Below the pieces are notes generated by a model. That model was not told the DNA's origin and did no database searches. It was given only the letters and a program-made list of their open reading frames with translations. From Mycobacterium sp. D16Q13 (lineage in GTDB: Bacteria > Actinomycetota > Actinomycetes > Mycobacteriales > Mycobacteriaceae), in assembly GCF_002013375.1 (NCBI RefSeq), contig NZ_MAEW01000010.1, positions 186,001 to 250,000 on the forward strand: a DNA stretch of 64,000 nt, given 5' to 3'. Positions 51,290 through 59,905 of this stretch are shown here, piece by piece (the stretch's first letter is position 1; every line of letters begins with the position of its first letter). Position numbers and translations under genes: made by a program.

Positions 51290-51970
51290 ATGCCAGAAAT
51301 AAGCGCCCGCGAACACCGATGGCTGCTGGTCTCCGCCGGCGCTGCCTTCATCGTCTTCGCACTGCTCTGGATCAGCTATGCCCAGCAGTGGGATTGGCTG
51401 CCTCGGCTGGACGGCGCGGCACTGGCTCCCGCGCGTGACTACGGAATCGCTCACACCGGCTGGGTCACCGCCTGGGATGTGTTCGCCACCGCCTTGGGTC
51501 CGGGTGCGTTCCGCATCGCGGTGGCCGTCGTCATCGTCGTGCTGCTGGTGCGGCACCAGCGGCGCGAGGCGGTGTTCCTGCTGATTACCGTGGAGCTCAG
51601 CGCGCTGGTGACCGAGTTGGCGAAACTGCTCGCGGGCCGCCCGCGCCCGGCGACCAGGTTGGTCGATGCGTACGGATCCTCGTTCCCGTCTGGACATGCC
51701 CTGGGCGTCATGGTCGGTGTGCTGGCATTGCTCACGGTGTTCCTGCCGAAAGCGGTTGCCGCGCTGCGCCCCTGGCTCGCGGTGCTCGGCGGTGTATTGA
51801 TTCTGATGATCGGCGTCAGCAGAGTTCTGCTCAACGTCCACAACCCCTCGGACGTGCTGGCTGGGTGGGCGTTGGGCTACGCGTACTTCGTTGCCTGCCT
51901 GTTGATCCTGCCGCCGTGGCCGGTCAGGGCAGCGGACGAAAGACCGCCAGTGCCCGGTAATGCACTGTGA
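51290..51970 (+). CDS. PAP2-family membrane phosphatase
   Basis: 226 residues with five or six membrane helices. The three PAP2 motifs are present: KLLAGRPRP, FPSGHALG and SRVLLNVHNPSDV. It starts 2 bases after wzm. A substrate such as a polyprenyl or lipid phosphate is inferred, and decaprenyl-phosphate recycling is a possibility given its place in the galactan cluster. Its end overlaps the convergent PAP2-DAG kinase gene by 47 bases. Confidence 0.85.
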   Translation: MPEISAREHRWLLVSAGAAFIVFALLWISYAQQWDWLPRLDGAALAPARDYGIAHTGWVTAWDVFATALGPGAFRIAVAVVIVVLLVRHQRREAVFLLITVELSALVTELAKLLAGRPRPATRLVDAYGSSFPSGHALGVMVGVLALLTVFLPKAVAALRPWLAVLGGVLILMIGVSRVLLNVHNPSDVLAGWALGYAYFVACLLILPPWPVRAADERPPVPGNAL

Positions 51971-53429
51971 AACTGGCCTCCGCGAGTTTGTCGCCGGCCT
52001 CACCGTCACGTGCAAGCACCGTGGGGCCGTCCACCGCGGTAAAGGAGAACTCGGGTACCTGTAGCTCGTGGTAGAGCGGGCTGCGCTGCAGCCGCCCAAG
52101 CGCCAGCGCCGTCAGGATCCGCACGCCGCTGAATTTGCGGCCGGTTTCCAGGATGCGTACATCGATGAGGCCGTCGTCCAGACGGCTCCGTAGCGATGGG
52201 GCGAAACCCGAGGGCAGATAGACCGAGTTACCCAGGAAGAACAGCGATGTCTGAATGGTCTTGTTGTCGAATCGAATACGCACCGGGTGATCGCGCCGCA
52301 GCATGTGCAGCATCGCGTACACGGCCGCCAGCGGCTTGCCGATCCGGCGTTCGAGCTTCTCCCGGACCTGCACGAACTTGGGGTACGAACCGATGCTGGC
52401 GGTATTGATCACCACCTGTTTCTCGTTCAGATAGACCAGATCGACTCGGCTGACCGAACCCCGACGGATGGCGTCGACCGTCTTGGCCACACTGTCACAG
52501 CCGATGTCCTTGGCGAAGTGGTTGAACGTGCCACCGGGGAAGACTGCCAGCGGCGTATCGGTCTGGGCCGCGACACCCGCGGCACAGGCCACCGTGCCGT
52601 CACCGCCGCCCACCGCGAGCACTTCGGCGCGGCCCGCCGCTCCACGCATCACGGCAATCACATCATCGTCTTTGTCGAGTTCGACAATCTCGGCGCGCGG
52701 CAAGGCCTTCCGCACCTGGTCCAGGATCCGCTGCCCGGTTCCGTCGCCCGAAGCCGGGTTGACCACCAACACCACCCCCTCGCCCTCGGGCCGTGCGACG
52801 GTATCCACCTGCAGCGGATCCGCCGTGCGCACTGTCGTCGGCACGATCGGCGGCACCACCCGCGCACCCAACACCGCTATTCCGGCTCCGATCCCAAAAC
52901 CCGCGAATACATCACCGGGATAGTGGACACCGGTGGCCACGCGCGACAGACCCACCAACCCGGCAAGGAGCGAGAGCCCAAAGCCCACCGGCGGGCTCTC
53001 GAGGCCAACGCCCACCGCGAAGGCCGCCGCACTCGCCGAATGGCCCGAGGGCAGTGACGACGACGTGGGGATACGCCTGCTGCGCCGCATCAGCGGCACC
53101 GAGAGGTGGTTGGGGCGGGCGCGCCGCCGCAACCGCTTGGCCACCTGGTTGGTGACGGCACTCGTCACCGCCAGTGACAGCAGCCCGCGTGTGGCACCGC
53201 GCTGCACGGCCGGCTTGCCGAACATCGCCAGCCCGGCACCAATACCGATCCAGAGCTTGGAATGGTCGGCCGCACGAGTGAGCCGCGGCATGACGGCGTC
53301 CAGCAGCGGGCTCGGCGACTCCGCGATCGCTTCGAACACTTCTCGGTCGAGCGTGCCGAGGCCATCGCCAATCTGTCGCAGACCACGCAGAGAACGTCGA
53401 GACACCAGGAAACCCATGGAATTCAACAT
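51924..53429 (-). CDS. PAP2 phosphatase-diacylglycerol kinase fusion protein
   Basis: 501 residues. N-terminal half (about 40-205) is PAP2: RRRARPN, LPSGHSASAAAF and SRVATGVHYPGDV. Then VVLVVNPASGDGTGQRILDQ starts a DAG/sphingosine-kinase catalytic domain with VLAVGGGDGTVACAAGV (GGGDGT) and AVFPGGTFNHFAKDIG, ending at about 498. The two opposite activities in one chain are known from actinobacteria. Alternative start ATG 53417. The 3' end overlaps the facing PAP2 gene. Confidence 0.85.
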   Translation of the reverse strand: MLNSMGFLVSRRSLRGLRQIGDGLGTLDREVFEAIAESPSPLLDAVMPRLTRAADHSKLWIGIGAGLAMFGKPAVQRGATRGLLSLAVTSAVTNQVAKRLRRRARPNHLSVPLMRRSRRIPTSSSLPSGHSASAAAFAVGVGLESPPVGFGLSLLAGLVGLSRVATGVHYPGDVFAGFGIGAGIAVLGARVVPPIVPTTVRTADPLQVDTVARPEGEGVVLVVNPASGDGTGQRILDQVRKALPRAEIVELDKDDDVIAVMRGAAGRAEVLAVGGGDGTVACAAGVAAQTDTPLAVFPGGTFNHFAKDIGCDSVAKTVDAIRRGSVSRVDLVYLNEKQVVINTASIGSYPKFVQVREKLERRIGKPLAAVYAMLHMLRRDHPVRIRFDNKTIQTSLFFLGNSVYLPSGFAPSLRSRLDDGLIDVRILETGRKFSGVRILTALALGRLQRSPLYHELQVPEFSFTAVDGPTVLARDGEAGDKLAEASFTVHYRALAVFRPLP

Positions 53430-53474
53430 ATCCGCGCCTGAGCGCGGGCGCCGTGGATCGTCCGCCCGCCGGGA

Positions 53475-54056
53475 TCAGCAGCTGACCGCGGGCGGCTTGG
53501 CTCCGGCCCGGAACGACACGTGTACATGATCCATATGGTTGGCGGTCGGGCTGCCGCGGTTCTCCATCATCGACCAGCCGTTGCCGTCGTTGTACCGCTG
53601 CTGCCAGATCACGTACGTCACGCCCAGCCGGTCACGGTTGGCGAGCACAAAGCTCGCAAGCGCGCTGCCGGTCGTGTTGGAACTCGTCATGAAATCCAGA
53701 GCCAGACCGCGACCGTGATCGCCGCCGCCTCCGCGCCCGCTGGCACCGCCGATGTCACCGATACCGAACATCGTCTTCAAGAAGTTCCCCGCCTGCGCCA
53801 CCGCCGGCTGTGCGCCTGCCAACACGGTCGAACACGGCTTGATGGCCTTGGCTCTGGCCTCCAGGGCCAGCGCCTCGGCGGAGACGTACCGCCGGTCCCG
53901 CTGGGCACGCGGCAGGTCGGCGATGAGCACGATCGCACGCTGTTCGGGCTTGATCGAGAGCTGAACATCCGGCTTCTCGACTTCGCTCACGACCCCCATC
54001 GCGGCGGCACCGGCAACGAGTGACAGCGCGAGGCCCGCGACGCGCGAGAGCGGCAT
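53475..54056 (-). CDS. Secreted M15-like peptidase-domain protein
   Basis: 193 residues from ATG 54056 with GAAGAGG upstream; GTG 54104 is an alternative. Signal segment LSRVAGLALSLVAGAAAMGV. The C-terminal domain has HGRGLALDFM (His114, Asp121), VTYVIWQQRYND and NHMDHVHVSF (His177, His179), the zinc-binding layout of D-Ala-D-Ala carboxypeptidase-like M15 proteins. Probably acts on peptidoglycan or is a cell-wall binding relative. Monocistronic between the DAG kinase and AhpD-like genes. Confidence 0.8.
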   Translation of the reverse strand: MPLSRVAGLALSLVAGAAAMGVVSEVEKPDVQLSIKPEQRAIVLIADLPRAQRDRRYVSAEALALEARAKAIKPCSTVLAGAQPAVAQAGNFLKTMFGIGDIGGASGRGGGGDHGRGLALDFMTSSNTTGSALASFVLANRDRLGVTYVIWQQRYNDGNGWSMMENRGSPTANHMDHVHVSFRAGAKPPAVSC

Positions 54057-54164
54057 CGCGGGCCTCTTCTCACCGTCTTTCGCACGCCATCTCGCCGAGA
54101 TCACCCGGTCAGATTACGAAATGATCACGCTTCTGTCACGCCGACGGCAAAGAATGTGGCAAAT

Positions 54165-54629
54165 CTAGCCACGCTTCGGAGGTGCGTTGCGGGTAGTGAC
54201 AGCGATGCGATTCCAGGCGTTGATCGTCAGGATCATCCCGATGATCTGGCCGAGCTCGCGTTCGGTGAAGATCGCCGCCGCCCGGGCATAGGTGGCGTCA
54301 GATACGTGCTCACCAGCGGAAAGAACGGTCGCCTCCTCGGTCAGCGCCAGCGCTGCTTTCTCTCGTTCGGTGTAGATATCGCCGGCCTCGGCCCAGGCAT
54401 TCAGCAGGTAGATGCGCTGCTCGGTCTCACCCTGCTTGCGTGCGTCGTGGGTGTGCATATCGAGACAGAACGCACAGTGATTGAGCTGAGATGCGCGGAT
54501 CTTGATCAGCTCGGCGAGGCCCGGCTCGACATCCTTGGCCGAGGCGATGCTCAGCGCCATCATGGCCTCGTACACCTCGGGCGAAACCTTCTCCATGCGG
54601 ATTCTTGGGGCATTCAGGGTGCTTGTCAT
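54165..54629 (-). CDS. AhpD-like carboxymuconolactone decarboxylase-family protein
   Basis: 154 residues from ATG 54629. Contains HCAFCLDMHTHDARKQGETE with Cys52/Cys55 and His59, the AhpD peroxidase motif, and helices on both sides. The fold suggests thiol peroxidase or disulphide reductase activity. Divergent from the MocR regulator (50 bases between), which probably controls it. Confidence 0.85.
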   Translation of the reverse strand: MTSTLNAPRIRMEKVSPEVYEAMMALSIASAKDVEPGLAELIKIRASQLNHCAFCLDMHTHDARKQGETEQRIYLLNAWAEAGDIYTEREKAALALTEEATVLSAGEHVSDATYARAAAIFTERELGQIIGMILTINAWNRIAVTTRNAPPKRG

Positions 54630-54679
54630 GCCCTCAACAGTAGAAGTACAAAGACCCATTCTCATGGTTCAATTTATGG

Positions 54680-56113
54680 GTGAGTTCGTGGGCCAATTCG
54701 AGACCGGCCGAGCAGCGGCCCCTGAGCCACGACCTGCATCTCGACGTGCGCCACGCCATCACCCCCGGCGCCCGCGGCGTACGCGACCTTCTCATCTCCG
54801 CGCTCCGCGAGGCAGTCCGGTCCGGACGGCTGACCGTAGGGGCGATGCTGCCGCCCTCCCGCACCCTGGCCATCGACCTGGGGCTGGCGCGGAACACCGT
54901 CGCCGAGGCCTACGCGGAGCTCGTTGCCGAGGGATGGCTCGAATCGCGGCAGGGCTCAGGAACCCGAGTGGTCAATCGTGGCCAGAATCAGCTGCCGCCG
55001 CGGTCACGCGGAGCAGGCTCTCCCCCACCGCACAACCTCATGCCCGGCTCCGGAGACGTCACCGCCTTCCCGCGCGCAGACTGGGTCGCTTCCGTTCGCC
55101 GCGCACTGAGCAACGCCCCGCATGAGGCCCTGCGGTCTGGTGATCCGCGTGGACGTCCCGAATTGCGCTCTGCCGTCGCCGAATACGTGAGCCGGGTGCG
55201 GGGCGTGCGAACCTCGCCCGATTCGGTCGTCATCTGCGCGGGCACCCGTCATGCCGTGGAGATCCTGACCCGAATGTATGGGCTGACCCAGCCGATCGCC
55301 CTGGAAGCCTACGGGCTGTTCATCTTTCGCGACTGCATCGAAGCGACGGGAGGCTCCAGCACCCCGATCGGATTCGATGAAGAAGGCGCCGTGGTCAGCG
55401 ATCTCGACTCCATCGACGTGCGCGCCGCCATGATCACCCCCGCACACCACTTTCCGCACGGGCTGCCGCTGCACCCGGCACGGCGCACCGCGGTGGTGGA
55501 CTGGGCACGCCGCACCGACTCTTACGTCCTGGAAGACGACTACGACGGCGAGTTCCGATACGACCGCCAGCCCGTCGGCGCGCTCCAAAGCCTCGATCCC
55601 GATCACGTGGTGTATCTCGGCTCGGCGAGCAAGAGCCTGGCCCCCGTACTACGCCTGGGATGGATGGTGCTGCCGCCGGACCTGGTGGACGCCGTCGTGG
55701 CGGCTGCCGGCGGCGGGCAGTGGTACGTCGACGCGATCTCTCAGCTGACCATGGCGGATTTCATTGTCAACGGCCATTACGACCGGCACATCCGGCGAAT
55801 GCGTAGTCGGTACCGACGCCGACGCGACCTGCTTGTCGAGCGGCTCTCGGACTACAACGTCGGAGTCCGGGGACTGTCCGCCGGCTTGCACCTGCTGCTG
55901 ACGCTGCCCGACGGCGCGGAGCCCGACGTGCTGTATCGAGCCGGTCAGGCGGGCGTGGCCCTGGCCGGGCTGTCGCGGCTGCGGCACCCCCAGGCCGGTC
56001 CGCATATCCCCGATCCGGACGGGGTCGTGGTCAGCTTTGGCACGCCGGCCGATCACGGATTCGCGCCCGCCGTAGAAGCGCTGTGCGGCGTGCTGGCGTC
56101 CGCGGGTCTCTAG
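54680..56113 (+). CDS. MocR-family regulator (GntR helix-turn-helix plus aminotransferase domain)
   Basis: 477 residues. Residues about 35-105 hold a GntR winged helix (LLISALREAVRSGRLTVGAM, LPPSRTLAIDLGLARNTVAE); residues about 135-475 have a type I aminotransferase fold with the PLP Lys in LGSASKSLAPVLRLGWM. MocR/PdxR-type regulators sense PLP or amines. GTG 54680 is divergent from the AhpD-like gene, its likely target. Confidence 0.88.
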   Translation: MSSWANSRPAEQRPLSHDLHLDVRHAITPGARGVRDLLISALREAVRSGRLTVGAMLPPSRTLAIDLGLARNTVAEAYAELVAEGWLESRQGSGTRVVNRGQNQLPPRSRGAGSPPPHNLMPGSGDVTAFPRADWVASVRRALSNAPHEALRSGDPRGRPELRSAVAEYVSRVRGVRTSPDSVVICAGTRHAVEILTRMYGLTQPIALEAYGLFIFRDCIEATGGSSTPIGFDEEGAVVSDLDSIDVRAAMITPAHHFPHGLPLHPARRTAVVDWARRTDSYVLEDDYDGEFRYDRQPVGALQSLDPDHVVYLGSASKSLAPVLRLGWMVLPPDLVDAVVAAAGGGQWYVDAISQLTMADFIVNGHYDRHIRRMRSRYRRRRDLLVERLSDYNVGVRGLSAGLHLLLTLPDGAEPDVLYRAGQAGVALAGLSRLRHPQAGPHIPDPDGVVVSFGTPADHGFAPAVEALCGVLASAGL

Positions 56114-56184
56114 AGCGGCCCGGATGGCACCGTCTGGCAGTGCCGTGCCTCGTCATGGCAGCAGGCCAGCGCCATGGTCAAGGC

Positions 56185-57009
56185 ATGCCTACCTTCGAGT
56201 CTTCTGCCGGCCCTCTCCACTACCGCGATACCGGGGACGGCCCTCCGATCGTCTTCGTGCACGGGCTGTTCGTCACCGGCACCATGTGGCGCAAGGTCAT
56301 CGAGCCATTGAGTCAGCGGTTCCGCTGCATCGCACCGGACCTTCCCCTCGGTGCGCACAAGACCCCGATGAATCCGAGCGCGGACATCAGCCCTCAGAGT
56401 GTGGCCGGGCTGATCCGCGAACTCATTGAGAGCCTGGACCTCGATGACGTCACGGTGGTCGCGACCGACACCGGCGGGGCCATCACCCAACTGCTGCTCG
56501 TCGGGGGCAGCCCGCGGATCGGACGCGTGGTGTTGACCCCTTGCGACTCGTTCGACAACTTCCTGCCGAAGTCGATTCGCATCTTTCAGTACTGGGCGCG
56601 CGTCCCCGGCACCGATTTCGTCCTGCGTCCATTCAAGCTCAAGATCGCGCAACGCGCTCTCGGTAACACCCTTGCCAAGCACTCCATCCCTGAGGACGTG
56701 CTCGGCGAGTGGGTTCGTCCCTTGCTGCAGCAGAAGGGCGTGCGCCGCGACGTGCGCGCGTTCCTCAGCCGGATCGACCACCGCGACACCCTGGCCGCCG
56801 CCGAGACACTGCGCACCTTCGACAAGCCGGTGCTGCTGCTCTGGCCACGCAAGCTGCCGTTCTTCCCGTTCGCACATGCGCAACGGTGGGTGCAGCTACT
56901 GCCCAACGCGAAACTCGTCGAGGTCCCCGACAGCTACACCTTTGTCAGCGAGGACCAGCCCGAGCTCATGGTGAAGGAGATCGAGGCGTTCGTCCCGCAA
57001 CGAGTGTGA
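56185..57009 (+). CDS. Alpha/beta-hydrolase-fold protein
   Basis: 274 residues from ATG 56185. IVFVHGLFVTGTMWRKVIEP is the oxyanion region; the nucleophile elbow is VVATDTGGAI with Asp95 as nucleophile, as in haloalkane dehalogenases and epoxide hydrolases. The expected catalytic His near VPDSYTFVSEDQPE is missing. Enzyme activity is therefore uncertain. Follows the MocR gene on the same strand with 71 bases between. Confidence 0.75.
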   Translation: MPTFESSAGPLHYRDTGDGPPIVFVHGLFVTGTMWRKVIEPLSQRFRCIAPDLPLGAHKTPMNPSADISPQSVAGLIRELIESLDLDDVTVVATDTGGAITQLLLVGGSPRIGRVVLTPCDSFDNFLPKSIRIFQYWARVPGTDFVLRPFKLKIAQRALGNTLAKHSIPEDVLGEWVRPLLQQKGVRRDVRAFLSRIDHRDTLAAAETLRTFDKPVLLLWPRKLPFFPFAHAQRWVQLLPNAKLVEVPDSYTFVSEDQPELMVKEIEAFVPQRV

Positions 57010-57013
57010 GCGG

Positions 57014-57133
57014 TTACTCGTCCTCTTTGGCGTGGTCGGCGACTCCAGGGTTGGGATCGCGCGACAGGTCGATCAGCGGATCAATGCCTTCGCCCTCGGC
57101 CCGTTCGTGCCTTCCGTGCTCTGGAGTCGTCAT
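57014..57133 (-). CDS. 39-residue conserved-looking small protein
   Basis: From ATG 57133 to TAA 57014, with an excellent GAGGGG at spacing 5. The product (MTTPEHGRHERAEGEGIDPL, then IDLSRDPNPGVADHAKEDE) is acidic and probably disordered. The good ribosome-binding site, in-frame stop and position in a gap between a hydrolase and the GtrA gene support a real gene. Function unknown. Confidence 0.65.
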   Translation of the reverse strand: MTTPEHGRHERAEGEGIDPLIDLSRDPNPGVADHAKEDE

Positions 57134-57253
57134 GGTTGCCCCTCACGCGTCGATGTTCCAGCAATCCTTCGCGACCCTACCTGCGCGCGGAAAGTCGTGC
57201 GCGGGGTCCCGTGATTGGCGCTGCCGGACGCCACCTGACATAGGCTCTGGCCC

Positions 57254-57667
57254 GTGTCAGATGCCCCAGCCGAGCAGGCGCCGCTGTCGCTGACCACACA
57301 AGCGGCCCGATTCGTCATCACCGGCGGGCTCTCAGCCATCGTCGACTTCGGGTTGTATGTGCTGCTGCTGCACCTCGGGCTCCAGGTCAACGTCGCCAAA
57401 TCCATCAGTTTTGTGGCGGGAACCACAACCGCGTACCTGATCAATAGGCGCTGGACCTTCCAGGCCGAACCCAGCCGGGGCCGGTTCATCGCGGTGATGG
57501 CTCTCTACGGTCTGACCTACGCCGTCCAGGTCGGCATCAACTATGTGTTCTACATGCAGTTCGAGGACAAACCATGGCGGGTTCCCGTGGCCTTTGTCAT
57601 CGCTCAGGGGACCGCGACAGTCATCAATTTCATCGTCCAGCGCGCTGTGATCTTCCGGATACGCTGA
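57254..57667 (+). CDS. GtrA-family membrane protein (Rv3789 type)
   Basis: 137 residues with four membrane helices ([80 protein letters not shown]), typical GtrA. Rv3789 is needed for normal arabinan assembly and has been proposed to act as a decaprenyl-phosphoarabinose flippase or as an anchor for other proteins. GTG 57254 follows a TAGGCT box by seven bases. First of the dprE1-dprE2-aftA-embC run. Confidence 0.88.
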   Translation: MSDAPAEQAPLSLTTQAARFVITGGLSAIVDFGLYVLLLHLGLQVNVAKSISFVAGTTTAYLINRRWTFQAEPSRGRFIAVMALYGLTYAVQVGINYVFYMQFEDKPWRVPVAFVIAQGTATVINFIVQRAVIFRIR

Positions 57668-57687
57668 GCCGCTACGCTCAAATACCG

Positions 57688-59097
57688 ATGACAACTCCGA
57701 AGTCCGAGCTACCGCTCACTCCTCGCACCCTCACCGGGTTCGGCCGCACCGCACCCACCGTGGCGCAGGTGCTCTCCACCCCCGATGTCGACGTCATTGC
57801 CGAGGCCGTGCGCCGAGTCGCCGACGCGAGCCCCAGCGGCCCTGACTATCTGCGCCGCGGGATCGTGGCACGCGGCCTGGGCCGCTCCTATGGTGATCAC
57901 GCGTGCAACGGCGGCGGAATCGTCGTCGACATGACACCGCTGAACAAGGTGCACTCGATCAGTGCCGAGACCGCCATCGCCGACGTCGACGCGGGCGTGA
58001 GCCTGGATCAGCTGATGAAGGCCGCGCTCCCGTTCGGGCTGTGGGTGCCGGTGCTGCCGGGCACCCGCCAGGTCACCGTGGGCGGTGCCATCGGCTCGGA
58101 CATCCACGGCAAGAACCATCACAGCGCCGGCAGCTTCGGCAACCACGTGCTGTCCCTGGACCTGCTGATGGCAGACGGCGAAGTGCGCACCATCACGCCC
58201 GACGGATCGGACAACGAGCTGTTCTGGGCCACCGTCGGCGGAAACGGGTTGACGGGCATCGTCGTTCGCGCCCGTATCGCCATGACACGCACGGAGACTG
58301 CCTATTTCATCGCCGACGGCGTCGCCACCCGGGACCTGGACGAGACCATCGCGGTGCACCAGGACGGCAGCGAGGACAAGTACACGTATTCGAGCGCCTG
58401 GTTCGATCTGATCAATCCGCCGCCCAAGCTGGGCCGTGCGGCCGTCAGCCGCGGAAGCCTCGCGAGACTGGACCAATTGCCCGCGAAGCTGGCCAAGGAC
58501 CCCCTCAAATTCACCGCACCGCAGCTCCCCGGCTTCCCCGACCTCTTCCCGGTCAACTTCATGATCAAGCCGTCGCTCATGGCGATCGGCGAGGCGTTCT
58601 ACCGGATGAGCGGTAACTACCAGGGCAAGATCGTCAATCTGACGCAGTTCTATCACATGCTCGACATCACGACCGGCTGGCAATATGCCTACGGCCCAGC
58701 CGGTTTCGCGCAGCATCAATTCCTGGTGCCGCCCGATGCGCTCGACGAGTTCAAGGGCATCATCCGCTGGATCCAGACCCAGGGCCACTACTCGGCGCTG
58801 AACGTCTTCAAGCTATTCGGCCCTGGGAACAAAGCACCGCTGAGCTTTCCGATGAAGGGCTGGAACGTCGCCATGGACTTCCCCAACAAGCCCGGCGTCA
58901 ACGAGTTCCTCAACGAGCTCGACAACCGCGCCATGGAGTTCGGCGGACGGGTCTACACCGCCAAGGATTCGCGGGTGAGCGCTGAGAAGTTCCACAGGAT
59001 GTATCCGCGGGTCGACGAGTGGATCGCCACCCGCCGCAAGGCCGATCCGCATGGCGTGTTCGCCTCCGATATGGCCCGCCGACTCGAGCTGCTCTAG
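57688..59097 (+). CDS. dprE1: Decaprenylphosphoryl-beta-D-ribose 2'-oxidase DprE1
   Basis: 469 residues. FAD-binding part contains [40 protein letters not shown] and [14 protein letters not shown]; the C-terminal cap ends in [21 protein letters not shown] and ARRLELL. With DprE2 it epimerises decaprenyl-phospho-ribose to arabinose, the arabinan donor. Residue 395 in WNVAMDFP is Ala; the corresponding M. tuberculosis residue is Cys387, the covalent target of benzothiazinones. Confidence 0.95.
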   Translation: MTTPKSELPLTPRTLTGFGRTAPTVAQVLSTPDVDVIAEAVRRVADASPSGPDYLRRGIVARGLGRSYGDHACNGGGIVVDMTPLNKVHSISAETAIADVDAGVSLDQLMKAALPFGLWVPVLPGTRQVTVGGAIGSDIHGKNHHSAGSFGNHVLSLDLLMADGEVRTITPDGSDNELFWATVGGNGLTGIVVRARIAMTRTETAYFIADGVATRDLDETIAVHQDGSEDKYTYSSAWFDLINPPPKLGRAAVSRGSLARLDQLPAKLAKDPLKFTAPQLPGFPDLFPVNFMIKPSLMAIGEAFYRMSGNYQGKIVNLTQFYHMLDITTGWQYAYGPAGFAQHQFLVPPDALDEFKGIIRWIQTQGHYSALNVFKLFGPGNKAPLSFPMKGWNVAMDFPNKPGVNEFLNELDNRAMEFGGRVYTAKDSRVSAEKFHRMYPRVDEWIATRRKADPHGVFASDMARRLELL

Positions 59098-59115
59098 AAA
59101 GGCTTCAGCAACACA

Positions 59116-59895
59116 ATGATTGACGCAACGGGTAACCCCCAGACCATTCTGCTGCTCGGCGGCACCTCGGAGATCGGCCTGGCCATCGTCGAGCGCTATC
59201 TCAAGAACGCCAAGGCACGCGTCATCCTGGCCGACCTGCCCAACGCACCCAAGCGTGAGGCGGCCATCGAGCAGATCAAGTCAGCCGGGGCCAAGTCCGT
59301 CGAGTACCTGGATTTCGATGCCGTCGACACCAAGAGTCACCCCGCACTCATCGAATCCGCTTGGGCACAAGGTGATGTGGATGTCGCTATCGTCGCCTTC
59401 GGTGTCCTCGGGGACGCCGAAGAGCTCTGGCAGAACCAGGCCAAGGCAGTGCTGAGCGCACAGGTCAACTACACCGCTGCCGTCTCCGTCGGCGTGCTGA
59501 TCGGCCAGAAGATGAAGGCACAGGGTTTCGGCCAGGTCATCGCGATGTCCTCGGTTGCCGGCGAGCGCGTCCGCCGCTCGAACTTTGTCTACGGATCGAC
59601 CAAGGCCGGCCTCGACGGGTTCTACCTGGGCCTCGGAGAAGCATTGCGCGAGTTCGGTGTCCACGTGCTGGTGGTACGCCCGGGCCAAGTCCGCACCACC
59701 ACGACGATCGAACACTGGAAGGCCACCGGCGCCAAGGAGGCTCCGTTCACGGTCGACAAGGAGGAGATCGCCGACCTGGTGGTGGCGTCGGCCGCCGCGG
59801 GCAAGGAACTCATCTGGGCGCCCGGCCAATGGCGCTTTGTCATGTCGGTACTGCGCCATGTTCCGCGCCCCATTTTCCGCAAGTTGCCCGTGTAA
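59116..59895 (+). CDS. dprE2: Decaprenylphosphoryl-2-keto-ribose reductase DprE2
   Basis: 259 residues, short-chain dehydrogenase. [13 protein letters not shown] binds NAD(P)H; catalytic Tyr159 and Lys163 in VYGSTKAG, with Ser in MSSVAGE. Reduces the keto intermediate to decaprenyl-phospho-arabinose as the second step after DprE1. It begins 18 bases after dprE1. Confidence 0.95.
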   Translation: MIDATGNPQTILLLGGTSEIGLAIVERYLKNAKARVILADLPNAPKREAAIEQIKSAGAKSVEYLDFDAVDTKSHPALIESAWAQGDVDVAIVAFGVLGDAEELWQNQAKAVLSAQVNYTAAVSVGVLIGQKMKAQGFGQVIAMSSVAGERVRRSNFVYGSTKAGLDGFYLGLGEALREFGVHVLVVRPGQVRTTTTIEHWKATGAKEAPFTVDKEEIADLVVASAAAGKELIWAPGQWRFVMSVLRHVPRPIFRKLPV

Positions 59896-59905
59896 TCACG
59901 TCGAG

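Noticed and set aside
57709..58788. Minus-strand frame of 359 codons
   Set aside because: Antisense of dprE1; high-GC mycobacterial genes often leave such open frames.
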